Shown here piece by piece: positions 1 to 6,971 of a DNA stretch of 12,544 nt. Source of the stretch: JANQQZ01 sp039179915 (lineage in GTDB: Bacteria > Planctomycetota > Phycisphaerae > Phycisphaerales > UBA1924); assembly GCA_039179915.1 (NCBI GenBank), contig JBCDEF010000075.1:1-12544 (forward strand). Direction: 5' to 3'. The notes below the pieces were generated by a model. That model saw only the letters and a list, made by a program, of their open reading frames with translations. It was not told the DNA's origin and did not search any database. The translations under genes were made by a program, and so were the position numbers. How positions within the stretch are numbered: position 1 is the stretch's first letter; every line of letters starts with the position of its first letter.

Positions 1-19
1 CGCATTTCTAATTCCTTCT

Positions 20-658
20 TTATACATTATAAAACTTAGTGGATACTCGAAATCCGTAAGCAACTACGAGACACGCTCCGAGGCTACACGAAAATGAGAC
101 TACATAAATAAACGCTATGTCTATATCATAAATTAAAACAATCAGCTGAAGATGGCTACATACAGCACCAACGGACGTGGCAACCAATGTTCGCCACGGC
201 GGCCTCTTGATCAGCAGCTCTGCCACGCGAAGCCTTACCCCATTGCGTTGAAATGAATCGATCGTATTGTAATTGAGAAATATAGAGTTGCCACACTCCG
301 GGCACATACTCAATTCTGAATAATTAGAATAACCGCAGTCGACACAGATTGGCCCGCCAGATGCGTATCGTATCAGCGACTGTTTCTGCAAAATATAAGA
401 CAAAGCCCCAAATACGAGGACAACGACAGCCGGCATGGCGCCAAAGTACACTAGTATCTGATTATAGTGAATTGAATATTGGCCCAATTGCCAGAAGAAT
501 CCAAGAAGAGACGCAATAATGAGGCAGCGTGGTGTCAAGAATAGAAAATGTGACAGACGCAGATGGACGACGGTTAAGCCGATGAAGCACACTGAAACGG
601 CGAATACAAATGCGGCCCCAAAAAGTGACATACGAACAAGTATATCAGCTTTTGTCAT
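20..658 (-). CDS. Hypothetical membrane protein with a four-cysteine zinc ribbon
   Basis: The protein has 212 residues. Hydrophobic stretches at about 9-31, 38-56, 67-91, 156-177 and 180-204 suggest five membrane helices. Between helices 3 and 4 lies a zinc ribbon, CVDCGY...CPECG, with cysteines at 105, 108, 119 and 122, presumably in the cytoplasm. Ribbons of this CxxCGY/CPECG form sit in many uncharacterised planctomycete membrane proteins, so the gene fits the lineage, but I do not recognise a function. The ATG at 658 gives the longest frame; no clear Shine-Dalgarno precedes it, and an in-frame ATG at 631 is an alternative. It starts 36 bases after the atpG stop on the same strand. Its DNA is far richer in A+T than every neighbour, with many A/T third positions, which suggests recent acquisition or relaxed codon selection. 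The reading frame is intact. Confidence 0.75.
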   Translation of the reverse strand: MTKADILVRMSLFGAAFVFAVSVCFIGLTVVHLRLSHFLFLTPRCLIIASLLGFFWQLGQYSIHYNQILVYFGAMPAVVVLVFGALSYILQKQSLIRYASGGPICVDCGYSNYSELSMCPECGNSIFLNYNTIDSFQRNGVRLRVAELLIKRPPWRTLVATSVGAVCSHLQLIVLIYDIDIAFIYVVSFSCSLGACLVVAYGFRVSTKFYNV

Positions 659-694
659 GTGCCGCTGGCCCGGCTTTTGATTTTGCTGTCTTTA

Positions 695-1594
695 TTACTC
701 CAGAGCCGCGGCGCCCGAGATGATCTCGGTCAGCTCGGTCGTGATCTGGGCCTGGCGGGCGCGGTTGTAGACGCGGGTCAGGTCCTTGCGCATCTTGCCG
801 GCGTTGTCGGTCGCGGCCTTCATCGCCACCATGCGGGCGACGTGCTCGGAGACGATCGCGTCGTTGAAGGCCTGGAAGAGGCTGGCCTTGACCGTGCTCG
901 GCAGCAGGTCGTTGAGCAGCTCGCCGGCGGCGGGGCTGAACTCGTATTCCAGGTTTGGCCCAGACGAGTTCGGGCCGGAAGCCTCGGCGGTCTCGTCGAC
1001 GGCCGGCGGCTTGAGCGGCAGCAGGTTCATGATTGTGGGCACCTGCTTGCCGGCGGAGATAAACCGCATGTAGATCACGCGGACGCCGGTGATTTTGCCG
1101 GCGGTAAAGAGGTCCATGTACTGCTGGGCGATGTGCTCGATCTGTTCGAAGGTGGGCGTGTCGCCGACGGTGTGGTGCTCGGCGACGGGGATGCCGTTGA
1201 ACTTCAGGAAGGCGGCGCCCTTCTTGCCGACGAGGTCGATCCGGCCGTCCTTGGCATCGGGATTGTCGCGGAGGTGGCCCTGGGCGAGGCGGAGGATCGA
1301 GCCGTTGTACGGGCCGCAGAGCCCGCGGTCGCTGGTGATCAGCAGCGTGAGCTCTTTGGCGTCGTCGGCTGGACCGTCGGCGGGGCCGTCGATCAGCGGG
1401 TGGCTGATGTTGCCAGCGGTGGCGGCGAGCTCGGTGACGAGGTCAAAGACGCCCTCGGTGTAGGGCTTGGTCGCGGTGGCCCGGCCCGAGGCGCGGGAGA
1501 ACTTACTGGTGGCGATCATCTGCATCGTGCGGGTGATCCGCTTGATGTTGCCGACCGCCTTGATGCGCTTTTTGATGTCTCGGGTGTTGGCCAT
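695..1594 (-). CDS. atpG: F1F0 ATP synthase gamma subunit
   Basis: This is the central shaft of the F1 motor, which turns inside the alpha3beta3 ring and couples proton or sodium flow to ATP synthesis on the cytoplasmic face of the membrane. The 299 residues match the usual 285-300. The N-terminal helix begins MANTRDIKKRIKAV...ITRTMQMIA, the mid-domain has ITSDRGLCGPYN at 86-97, and the C-terminal helix carries EHVARMVAMKAATDNA and RQAQITTELTEIISGA. The start at 1594 is chosen because family homology begins there; the frame stays open to 1726, and a second ATG at 1603 would add MAP. No Shine-Dalgarno is evident before either. It is the last gene of the minus-strand housekeeping run. The usual partners atpA (upstream) and atpD (downstream) are absent from both sides, so this subunit is detached from the canonical atp operon, at least locally. 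Confidence 0.96.
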   Translation of the reverse strand: MANTRDIKKRIKAVGNIKRITRTMQMIATSKFSRASGRATATKPYTEGVFDLVTELAATAGNISHPLIDGPADGPADDAKELTLLITSDRGLCGPYNGSILRLAQGHLRDNPDAKDGRIDLVGKKGAAFLKFNGIPVAEHHTVGDTPTFEQIEHIAQQYMDLFTAGKITGVRVIYMRFISAGKQVPTIMNLLPLKPPAVDETAEASGPNSSGPNLEYEFSPAAGELLNDLLPSTVKASLFQAFNDAIVSEHVARMVAMKAATDNAGKMRKDLTRVYNRARQAQITTELTEIISGAAALE

Positions 1595-1658
1595 AGGGGC
1601 CATCGTAGGCCCGATGGCCGGGGCCGAAGACGCCCGCCGGGAGGGACCGAGCGGCCGG

Positions 1659-1838
1659 TCAGCGGGTCCGCGTTTCCGGCTTGCCGGGCATGGCGGGCAT
1701 GGCGGACCGTCTCGGGCGGTGGTCAACGCCCGCCCCGGTGCCGCCTCGGGGCATCTGCATCGGGAAAGCGAAGCTCAGCCCGCTCATGGGCTTCTTGGGC
1801 TTGCTGCTGGCCGTGGTCCGCGGAGCGCTCGGGCTCAT
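1659..1838 (-). CDS. Putative small basic, proline- and methionine-rich protein (59 aa)
   Basis: A 59-residue frame beginning MSPSAPRTTASSKPKKPMSG and ending in PETRTR. It is rich in Pro, Met, Arg and Lys, with no membrane segment and no domain I recognise. The main support is translational: a purine-rich GGGGAGGGGA ends about six bases before the ATG and is the best ribosome-binding site in this part of the window. Third positions are mostly G or C, as in the neighbours. The frame could extend to an ATG at 1901, but that extension would include a hairpin and lacks such a site. It lies between the MBL-fold gene and atpG, on the same strand, 64 bases before the atpG start. It could instead be a leader peptide, or chance in a G+C-rich spacer. 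Function is unknown. Confidence 0.45.
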   Translation of the reverse strand: MSPSAPRTTASSKPKKPMSGLSFAFPMQMPRGGTGAGVDHRPRRSAMPAMPGKPETRTR

Positions 1839-1862
1839 GGTGACTCCCCTCCCCGTGAAGGC

Positions 1863-1881
1863 CCGGGGCTGTGTGCCCCGG
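1863..1881. other. Perfect 7-bp inverted repeat (hairpin)
   Basis: CCGGGGC and GCCCCGG flank a 5-base loop in the spacer between the MBL-fold gene stop and the small frame at 1838. On the minus strand it is followed by GCCTTCACG rather than a T run, so it is not a convincing intrinsic terminator. An mRNA hairpin in the 5' leader of the small gene and atpG is equally possible. Confidence 0.4.
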
Positions 1882-1902
1882 CATACCTTCTGGTAGACCA
1901 CA

Positions 1903-1949
1903 TGAATCGGTGCGATGCAACCCCGATTCAGGTGGAATGGCCGATTCGG
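1903..1949. promoter_or_regulatory. Cluster of CCGATTC / GAATCGG inverted repeats, possible operator
   Basis: TGAATCGG at 1903-1910 pairs perfectly with CCGATTCA at 1923-1930 (8-bp arms, 12-base loop). A third copy lies in the near-palindrome CCGATTCGG at 1941-1949. The cluster sits in the 144-base spacer between the MBL-fold gene and the small gene plus atpG. Three copies of one heptamer in 47 bases suggest a protein-binding site or leader structure. No convincing -35/-10 pair was found next to it. Confidence 0.3.
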
Positions 1950-1982
1950 GGCGGTCTTTGAGTATCCGGACGGCCCAGCGTC

Positions 1983-2825
1983 TCAAAACGCGTCGGGGCC
2001 GCCCAGACAGAGGCCGTCGTACGACAGCCCGACCGCGGCCGGGAGCCCACGCTCGGTCTCGGCGTGGGGCAGGTCGTGGGACATGTGGATGAAGAGCGTA
2101 CGATCGGCTGCGATCTGTTCGGCCTCGGCGAGCGCCTGGTCGAGGGTCATGTGGGTCTCGTGCGGCCGGTGGCGGAGGGCGTCGAGCACGAGCGTTTTGA
2201 GACCGGTCAGCATCGGCCTTGCGGCATCGGGCACGGCCGAGGTATCGGTGCAGTAGGCCAGCGGGGCCCAGTCGGCAGAGATCGCCGGGTTCGCAGGCTC
2301 GATCCGGAAGCCGAGGATGGGCATCGTGCCGTGCAGCAGCGGGATCGGCGTGAACCGGACCCCCCACAGCTCGATCGGCTCGGCGGGCCGGAGCTCCCGG
2401 GGCTGGAGCGTCGCGACGAAGGACCGCTGCACGTTGCCCTCGGGCACAAAGATGTGTCGGTAGACGCGGAAGAGATGCTCGAGCGTGTGCTCATCGGCGT
2501 AGATGTCGATCGCCTGCCGCATGACGGCATTGAACCGGCGGACCTCGTCGAGCCCGAAGGTGTGGTCGACGTGGTTGTGCGTAAAGAGGATCGCGTCGAG
2601 CCGGTGCAGGCCCTCGCCGCGGTTGTGCCGGAGGGCCTGATACCGCAGGTCCGGGCTGGCATCGATCAGTACGGCCCGGTCCTGGCCGGTCGCGTCGGTC
2701 CATTCGACGAGGGCGGACGCCCGGAGCCGGCTGTCCCGCGGGTCGCTCGAGGTGCAGACCTCGCACCGGCAGCCGATCATGGGGATGCCCGCGCTGGTGC
2801 CGGTGCCGAGGAAGGTCAGACGCAT
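1983..2825 (-). CDS. PhnP-like metallo-beta-lactamase-fold hydrolase
   Basis: A 280-residue protein of the metallo-beta-lactamase superfamily, PhnP-like branch, whose characterised members are phosphodiesterases such as phosphoribosyl cyclic phosphate phosphodiesterase. It opens MRLTFLGTGTSAGIP, followed by the cysteine cluster GCRCEVC (19, 21, 24) that binds a structural zinc in PhnP relatives. The catalytic metal motif THNHVDH lies at 82-88 (His83, His85, Asp87, His88). Further likely ligands are His165 in LLHG, Asp194 in YCTDTS, and His247/His250 in HMSHDLPH. The end (LSYDGL) also matches the family. The ATG at 2825 is where homology starts; the frame is open far upstream but that part is out-of-frame shadow of the preceding gene. 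It follows the membrane protein gene by 44 bases, and no phosphonate (phn) genes are nearby, so the real substrate is unknown. It is likely cytosolic. Confidence 0.88.
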   Translation of the reverse strand: MRLTFLGTGTSAGIPMIGCRCEVCTSSDPRDSRLRASALVEWTDATGQDRAVLIDASPDLRYQALRHNRGEGLHRLDAILFTHNHVDHTFGLDEVRRFNAVMRQAIDIYADEHTLEHLFRVYRHIFVPEGNVQRSFVATLQPRELRPAEPIELWGVRFTPIPLLHGTMPILGFRIEPANPAISADWAPLAYCTDTSAVPDAARPMLTGLKTLVLDALRHRPHETHMTLDQALAEAEQIAADRTLFIHMSHDLPHAETERGLPAAVGLSYDGLCLGGPDAF

Positions 2826-2869
2826 GGGCGGAGCGTAGGGACGGGCGTGTTGCGTCTGTTGAGTGCGGG

Positions 2870-3550
2870 CTAGTGATAGTCGTTGCTGGCCGCGAACGCG
2901 TACCAGCCGTCGCGGAGGTGGACCAGCCGGTAGTCGGCGGCGCCAAAAGGCGTGCCGTCGGGGTTGGGCTCTTTGACGTAGCCGTAGGTGACGGTGTCGA
3001 TCATGTCGGGCAGCTCGCCGGTCTTGAAAAAGACCCCGCCGCGGGTGTCGCGGGCGACCTCGAACACGGTCACGAGCCCGGCTCGCGATGGGAGTCCGCC
3101 GCCAAATTCGCCGCCAAGCTCGTCGCCGAATTCGGCGCCGAGTTCGGCGAGCCGTTCTAGTTTCGGGCGGGCGGCATCGAACCCCAGCCGCAGGCCCGCG
3201 TTGTGCCACGCAAGGCCAAGGCCGAGCGCGAAGAGCATCGCGAAGCTGCCTGCTGTCATCAGCCGCGGCAGGACACGGAGCCCGCGGCGGGCCCGTCGGA
3301 AGGCCGAGATCAGCGCCGCCAACGCCAGCACGACGAGCAGGTTCGCGGCTGCCAGCACCACCAGCAGCTCGCCGAACGGAACAGCAGGCTCGATCAGCAC
3401 GCCGATGCCGCCGGGGACCACGCCCCAGGCGGCCGCGAGCCAGGGCAGCAGCGCAAGAGCCGCGAGCAGGGCAACGACCGCCACGCTCGGTCGACATCGA
3501 TCAGGGCCCGACGTTGTTTCGGGCGAGCGTTCGGCATCGGGGTTGCGCAT
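2870..3550 (-). CDS. Hypothetical three-helix membrane protein
   Basis: 226 residues with no family I recognise. Hydrophobic segments at about 22-44, 58-83 and 96-116 predict three membrane helices, with RRARRG after the second suggesting a cytoplasmic loop there. The remaining hundred or so residues are soluble and begin with a low-complexity stretch, LAELGAEFGDELGGEFGG at 134-151, encoded by repeated palindromic GCCGAATTCGGC-like units. The tail contains VFEVARDTRGGVFFKTGELP and ends in YAFAASNDYH. The ATG at 3550 is chosen because it comes seven bases after the gpsA stop codon; a GTG at 3586 would overlap gpsA by 29 bases. The spacing to gpsA implies co-transcription and perhaps translational coupling. 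The MBL-fold gene follows after 44 bases. Confidence 0.75.
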   Translation of the reverse strand: MRNPDAERSPETTSGPDRCRPSVAVVALLAALALLPWLAAAWGVVPGGIGVLIEPAVPFGELLVVLAAANLLVVLALAALISAFRRARRGLRVLPRLMTAGSFAMLFALGLGLAWHNAGLRLGFDAARPKLERLAELGAEFGDELGGEFGGGLPSRAGLVTVFEVARDTRGGVFFKTGELPDMIDTVTYGYVKEPNPDGTPFGAADYRLVHLRDGWYAFAASNDYH

Positions 3551-3557
3551 GCCCGCT

Positions 3558-4643
3558 CTACCCAACCCGCTCGGCCTTGGGTTCACGCGTCATCAGATCC
3601 GTGATTGCGCGGAGCGGGTCGAGCCCGTCGAACAGCACGGCGTGCACCGCCTGGACGATCGGCAGCTCGACGCGGTACTTCGCTGCCAGCGCCACGACCG
3701 CCCGCGTCGTCTCGACGCCTTCTACAACGAACGGCGATGATTCAAGATACTGCGCCAGCGGCGTGCCGCGGCCCAGAGCCTCGCCGCAGGAGCGGTTGCG
3801 GCCTTCGGGGCTGAAACAGGTCGTGGCCAGGTCGCCCACGCCCGCGATGCCGAAGAAGGTCTCGACGTTGGCCCCCATCGCGCCGCCGAGCCGGGCGATC
3901 TCGGCCAGTCCGCGGGCGAGCAGGGCGCTCTTGGCGTTGGATCCCGCGCTGAGCCCGTCGAGGATGCCCGCGGCGATAGCGATGACATTCTTCATCGCCC
4001 CGGCCAGCTCGACGCCGAGCAGGTCGTCGTTCGTGTAGACCCGCAGCCAGCTGTTGGTAAAGAGCATCTGGACCGCGGCGGCGAAGGAGCCGTCGTCCGT
4101 GGCCGGGTCGCTGGCGGCGATCATCGTGGCGGGCAGGCAGCGGGCCAGCTCGGTGGCGATGGTCGGGCCGCTGAGCGCGGCCAGCGGGCGGGCGGCGGCG
4201 TCGGGATCGTCGGCGAGGGCCTCGGCGATCGCCTGGGTCGGCCGCAGCAGGGAGCCGACCTCGATGCCCTTGGCAACACTGACGATCCCCGCGGCTGGCG
4301 GGATATTGTCGCGGGCGGCCGCGAACGCCTCCCGCAGGTGCTGCGTCGGGACCGCGGCGATCACAAAGTCAGCGCCGGCGAGGGCGTCGGCCCGTCGGAG
4401 GCAGACCCGGACGGACTCGTCGAGCTCGAAGCCCTCGAGCCGGGGGCTGCGGCGGGTCTGTGCGACATCGCCGACTTCTTCGGGGTCGTGGCCCCAGACG
4501 CGGACATCGATGTCCCGTCGTCCGGATCCGGAGCCGCCGACGGCCGCCGAACGCCCGGGATCCGTTGCCGCCAGGGCGTTCGCGCAGACCAGCCCCATCT
4601 GGCCCACGCCCATGACCGCCACGACCGGTTTCGAGTGATCCAT
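3558..4643 (-). CDS. gpsA: Glycerol-3-phosphate dehydrogenase [NAD(P)+]
   Basis: It reduces dihydroxyacetone phosphate to sn-glycerol 3-phosphate, the backbone precursor of phospholipids, in the cytosol. The 361 residues hold the family signatures in order: Rossmann start VVAVMGVGQMG (7-17), FVIAAVPTQHLREA (93-106), VSVAKGIEVG (121-130), LSGPTIATEL (158-167), GVELAGAMKNVIAIAAGILDG with the catalytic-type Lys218, then GIAGVGDLATTC, GRNRSCG and VVEGVETT. Two departures: the usual GxGxWG glycine loop has Met at the Trp position, and a Gly/Ser/Arg-rich insert (about 32-45) sits after the first helix. The length is slightly above the usual 330-340. The ATG at 4643 starts the homology and has GGAG about ten bases upstream; the frame continues to 4673. 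It heads the minus-strand run and is divergent from the P-type ATPase. Confidence 0.95.
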   Translation of the reverse strand: MDHSKPVVAVMGVGQMGLVCANALAATDPGRSAAVGGSGSGRRDIDVRVWGHDPEEVGDVAQTRRSPRLEGFELDESVRVCLRRADALAGADFVIAAVPTQHLREAFAAARDNIPPAAGIVSVAKGIEVGSLLRPTQAIAEALADDPDAAARPLAALSGPTIATELARCLPATMIAASDPATDDGSFAAAVQMLFTNSWLRVYTNDDLLGVELAGAMKNVIAIAAGILDGLSAGSNAKSALLARGLAEIARLGGAMGANVETFFGIAGVGDLATTCFSPEGRNRSCGEALGRGTPLAQYLESSPFVVEGVETTRAVVALAAKYRVELPIVQAVHAVLFDGLDPLRAITDLMTREPKAERVG

Positions 4644-4794
4644 GCCCAGTGTGCTCCGGGGGCCCGGCGCCACGAACCGTGCGGGCCCGGGTCGCGTACC
4701 CCGCTACGATACGGGCCACGCCGCCGACGCGCGGCCGACGCCATCCGGGCCCTCCGACCGCCCGTTCGACGCCACGACCCAGCGAGAACGACCT
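4644..4794. promoter_or_regulatory. Divergent intergenic region between gpsA and the P-type ATPase
   Basis: These 151 bases separate two divergent start codons and should hold promoters for both directions. TACGAT at 4705-4710 is a fair -10 for the rightward gene, and its other strand offers TATCGT in the same place for leftward transcription. I find no good -35 for either, and no clear metal-responsive (MerR- or ArsR-type) palindrome. Support is positional more than motif-based. Confidence 0.35.
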
Positions 4795-6861
4795 ATGGCC
4801 GATGCCGCGATCTCACCGACTGACCCGACAGACCGGACGCCCACGCCCGACCGCGCCACCGCGGACGCGATCGAGGCCGGTGCCCAAGAGGCCCACAGCG
4901 AGCGCTACGTGCTGCTCTACCTTCTCGGCGGGCTGCTGGTGCTCACAACCCTGGTTAGCGATGTCTTCGGCGTGCACAGCCCGTTCATCTCGAGCATCCC
5001 GGCGCTGATCGGCGCGATCATCCTGGCGACGCCGCTGTTCGGGGCGGCGTTCAGCGAGATCCGCCGGCAGCATATTTCGTCGAACACGCTGGCCTCGCTG
5101 GCGATCCTGGCAGCACTGGTCAGCCAGATGTACGTGATCGCCGGCACGCTGGCGTTCATCCTGCTCGTGGCCGACCAGTTCGTCCGCCGGACGGCCTGGG
5201 GTGCCCAGCGGGCGATCGAGCAGCTCATCGGCCTGACGCCCGACACCGCCCGCGTGGTCAAGAACGGCGCCGAACGGGATCTGCTGCTCGAAGAGGTCAC
5301 CGTCGGCCAGACCGTGCGGGTCCGGCCCGGCGAGAACCTGCCGGTTGACGGCGTCGTGGTCGAGGGGCAGAGCACGGTCAACCAGGCCTCGCTGACCGGT
5401 GAGGCCGTGCCCGTCGAGGTCTCCGGCGGCGATCACGTCTACGCGGGCACCACGAACCTGACCGGCGGCATCGACATCCGGGTGACCGAGATCGGCGCCG
5501 AGACGACCATCGGCAAAGTCACCACGCTGATCCGCGAAGCCGAGCAGAGCAAGACACCACGGCAGTTGATCATTGAGATGGTCAGCCGGTTCTTCGTGCC
5601 GGTGGTGATCGCGATCGCGTTTATCACCTGGTGGGCGATGACCCAGAGCGACGACCCGGACACGCGGGCGGCCGCGGTCTCGACGTTCGTGCAGATCCTG
5701 GTCGTGACGTGCCCGACGGCGCTGCTGCTGGCGAGCCCGACAGCGATGGTCGCGGCCTTCGCCGCCGCCGCCCGGCTGGGCATCCTGATCAAGAAGACGA
5801 CCTATCTCGAGGCCGCCGCCACGATCGACACCGTTGTGATGGACAAGACCGGCACGATGACGACCGGCATGTTCGAGGTCTCGCGGCTGGCGCCGGCCGA
5901 CGGCGTCGACGGGGCCGAGCTGCTGACCGCTGCGGCCAACGGCGACCAGCACTCGAACCACCCGCTGGCCCAGTCGATCCTCAAGACCGCCCGCTCGGCC
6001 AGGATCGAGCCGGACGGGACCAAGGACTACGAGGAGCTGCACGGCCGGGGCGTCCGCGCCCAAACGAGCATGGGCGAGCTGTGCGTCGGACGCTCGTCGT
6101 GGCTGCTCGAGCTGAACCCCGAGATCAGGCCCGAGCTCGAAGCGGTCGAGGCCAGGATCGAGGGCATGTCGGGCGTGCACGTGATGCGCGACGGCAAGTA
6201 CCTCGGCGCTGTCGGCCTGGCCGACACCGTCAAGGCGAATACCAAGAACGTGATCGAGCGGCTCCGCGAGATCGGCGTCCGGCGGATCGCGATGTTCACC
6301 GGCGACCGGATCAGCGTCGCCAAGCGGGTCGGCGTGCAGGTCGGGGTCGACGCGATCGAGGCCGAGTGCCTGCCCGAAGAGAAGCACCAGCAGATCCAGC
6401 GGCTGACGCGGTCGGGCGCCAAGACCCTGATGGTCGGCGACGGCATCAACGACGGCCCGTCGCTGGCCGAGGCAGACCTGGGCGTCGCGATGGGCCTGTC
6501 GGGGTCGGACATCGCGGCCAACTCCGCCGGCGTCGCGCTGATGAACGACGACCTGAGCCGCGTCCCGTTCCTGATCGAGCTCTCACGCCGGGCCCGCGCG
6601 ATCGTGACGCAGAACATCATCATCGCGATCGTGATGGCGCTGATCGGCCTGGCGCTGGCCGCGACGCAGACGCTCGACGAGTCGTTCGGCCCCTTCCTGG
6701 CCGGGCTCTACCAGTTCGCGACCGGGCTGATCGTGATCGCCAACAGCTTCCGGCTCTTCCGGTTCGGCGAGCACATCGCCGAATCCGAGCAGAACGGCGA
6801 GCAGGAGGGCATGGTCCGCCGCGAGGGCTCGATCCGCGGTCTTGCGCCCAAGCCGGCCTAA
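4795..6861 (+). CDS. P1B-type metal-translocating ATPase with a CPT motif
   Basis: An ATP-driven metal pump of the inner membrane, 688 residues. It has eight predicted helices: four within about 38-131, two at 264-282 and 295-320, two at 605-625 and 632-655. Catalytic parts are complete: SLTGEAVPV (199-207), phosphorylated Asp350 in MDKTGT, the P1B-specific HP pair His389-Pro390, FTGDR (501-505) and GDGINDGPSLAEADLG (548-563). The metal-site motif in helix 6 reads CPT (306-308), where copper and zinc pumps have CPC and other classes CPH, SPC or TPC. There is no N-terminal HMA or CxxC metal-binding domain, only a hydrophilic 35-residue leader. The last helix, GLYQFATGLIVIANSFRLFRF, lacks the Asp typical of zinc/cadmium pumps. 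The metal is therefore undecided. The ATG at 4795 is preferred; the frame is open upstream to 4642 but those residues are unlike the family. Confidence 0.9.
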   Translation: MADAAISPTDPTDRTPTPDRATADAIEAGAQEAHSERYVLLYLLGGLLVLTTLVSDVFGVHSPFISSIPALIGAIILATPLFGAAFSEIRRQHISSNTLASLAILAALVSQMYVIAGTLAFILLVADQFVRRTAWGAQRAIEQLIGLTPDTARVVKNGAERDLLLEEVTVGQTVRVRPGENLPVDGVVVEGQSTVNQASLTGEAVPVEVSGGDHVYAGTTNLTGGIDIRVTEIGAETTIGKVTTLIREAEQSKTPRQLIIEMVSRFFVPVVIAIAFITWWAMTQSDDPDTRAAAVSTFVQILVVTCPTALLLASPTAMVAAFAAAARLGILIKKTTYLEAAATIDTVVMDKTGTMTTGMFEVSRLAPADGVDGAELLTAAANGDQHSNHPLAQSILKTARSARIEPDGTKDYEELHGRGVRAQTSMGELCVGRSSWLLELNPEIRPELEAVEARIEGMSGVHVMRDGKYLGAVGLADTVKANTKNVIERLREIGVRRIAMFTGDRISVAKRVGVQVGVDAIEAECLPEEKHQQIQRLTRSGAKTLMVGDGINDGPSLAEADLGVAMGLSGSDIAANSAGVALMNDDLSRVPFLIELSRRARAIVTQNIIIAIVMALIGLALAATQTLDESFGPFLAGLYQFATGLIVIANSFRLFRFGEHIAESEQNGEQEGMVRREGSIRGLAPKPA

Positions 6862-6864
6862 CGG

Positions 6865-6877
6865 GCCCAATGGGCCA
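6865..6877. other. Short palindrome between the ATPase and hydrolase genes
   Basis: GGCCCA-A-TGGGCC lies three bases after the ATPase stop codon. The central single base leaves little loop, and no T run follows, so it is unlikely to terminate transcription alone. It covers the alternative upstream start codon (6870) of the hydrolase. Its significance is uncertain. Confidence 0.25.
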
Positions 6878-6971
6878 GGACGCTGCGGAAACGAAATTCC
6901 CCCGCCGCCGCCTGCAACGCCGGACCCGCGCATCCCAATACCTATGTCCGGGCGCGTTCGCGGTCCGGACA

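Noticed and set aside
661..683. GCCG-CTGGCC-CGGC followed by TTTTGATTTT, read as a plus-strand terminator
   Set aside because: The stem is only 4 bp and no plus-strand gene ends here; the T run is the A-rich leader of the minus-strand gene.
659..1843. 394-residue plus-strand frame over atpG
   Set aside because: Gly/Val/Asp/Arg-rich shadow of atpG; the minus strand has clear gamma-subunit signatures.
1681..1896. 71-residue plus-strand frame with a hydrophobic stretch
   Set aside because: It overlaps the small minus-strand frame, which has a strong ribosome-binding site; this one has none and would be isolated on its strand.
2826..3497. Upstream extension of the MBL-fold frame
   Set aside because: Arg/Ala-rich residues that overlap the membrane protein gene in another frame; homology starts at MRLTFLG (2825).
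4813..6387. 524-residue open frame antisense to the P-type ATPase
   Set aside because: Its residues are a His/Asp/Arg/Gly-rich shadow typical of high-G+C DNA; the opposite strand has full catalytic motifs.
5631..6971. Open extension upstream of the hydrolase, overlapping the ATPase
   Set aside because: It is the alternate frame of the ATPase gene, Arg/Gly/Asp-rich without family similarity; homology of the hydrolase begins well after 6972.
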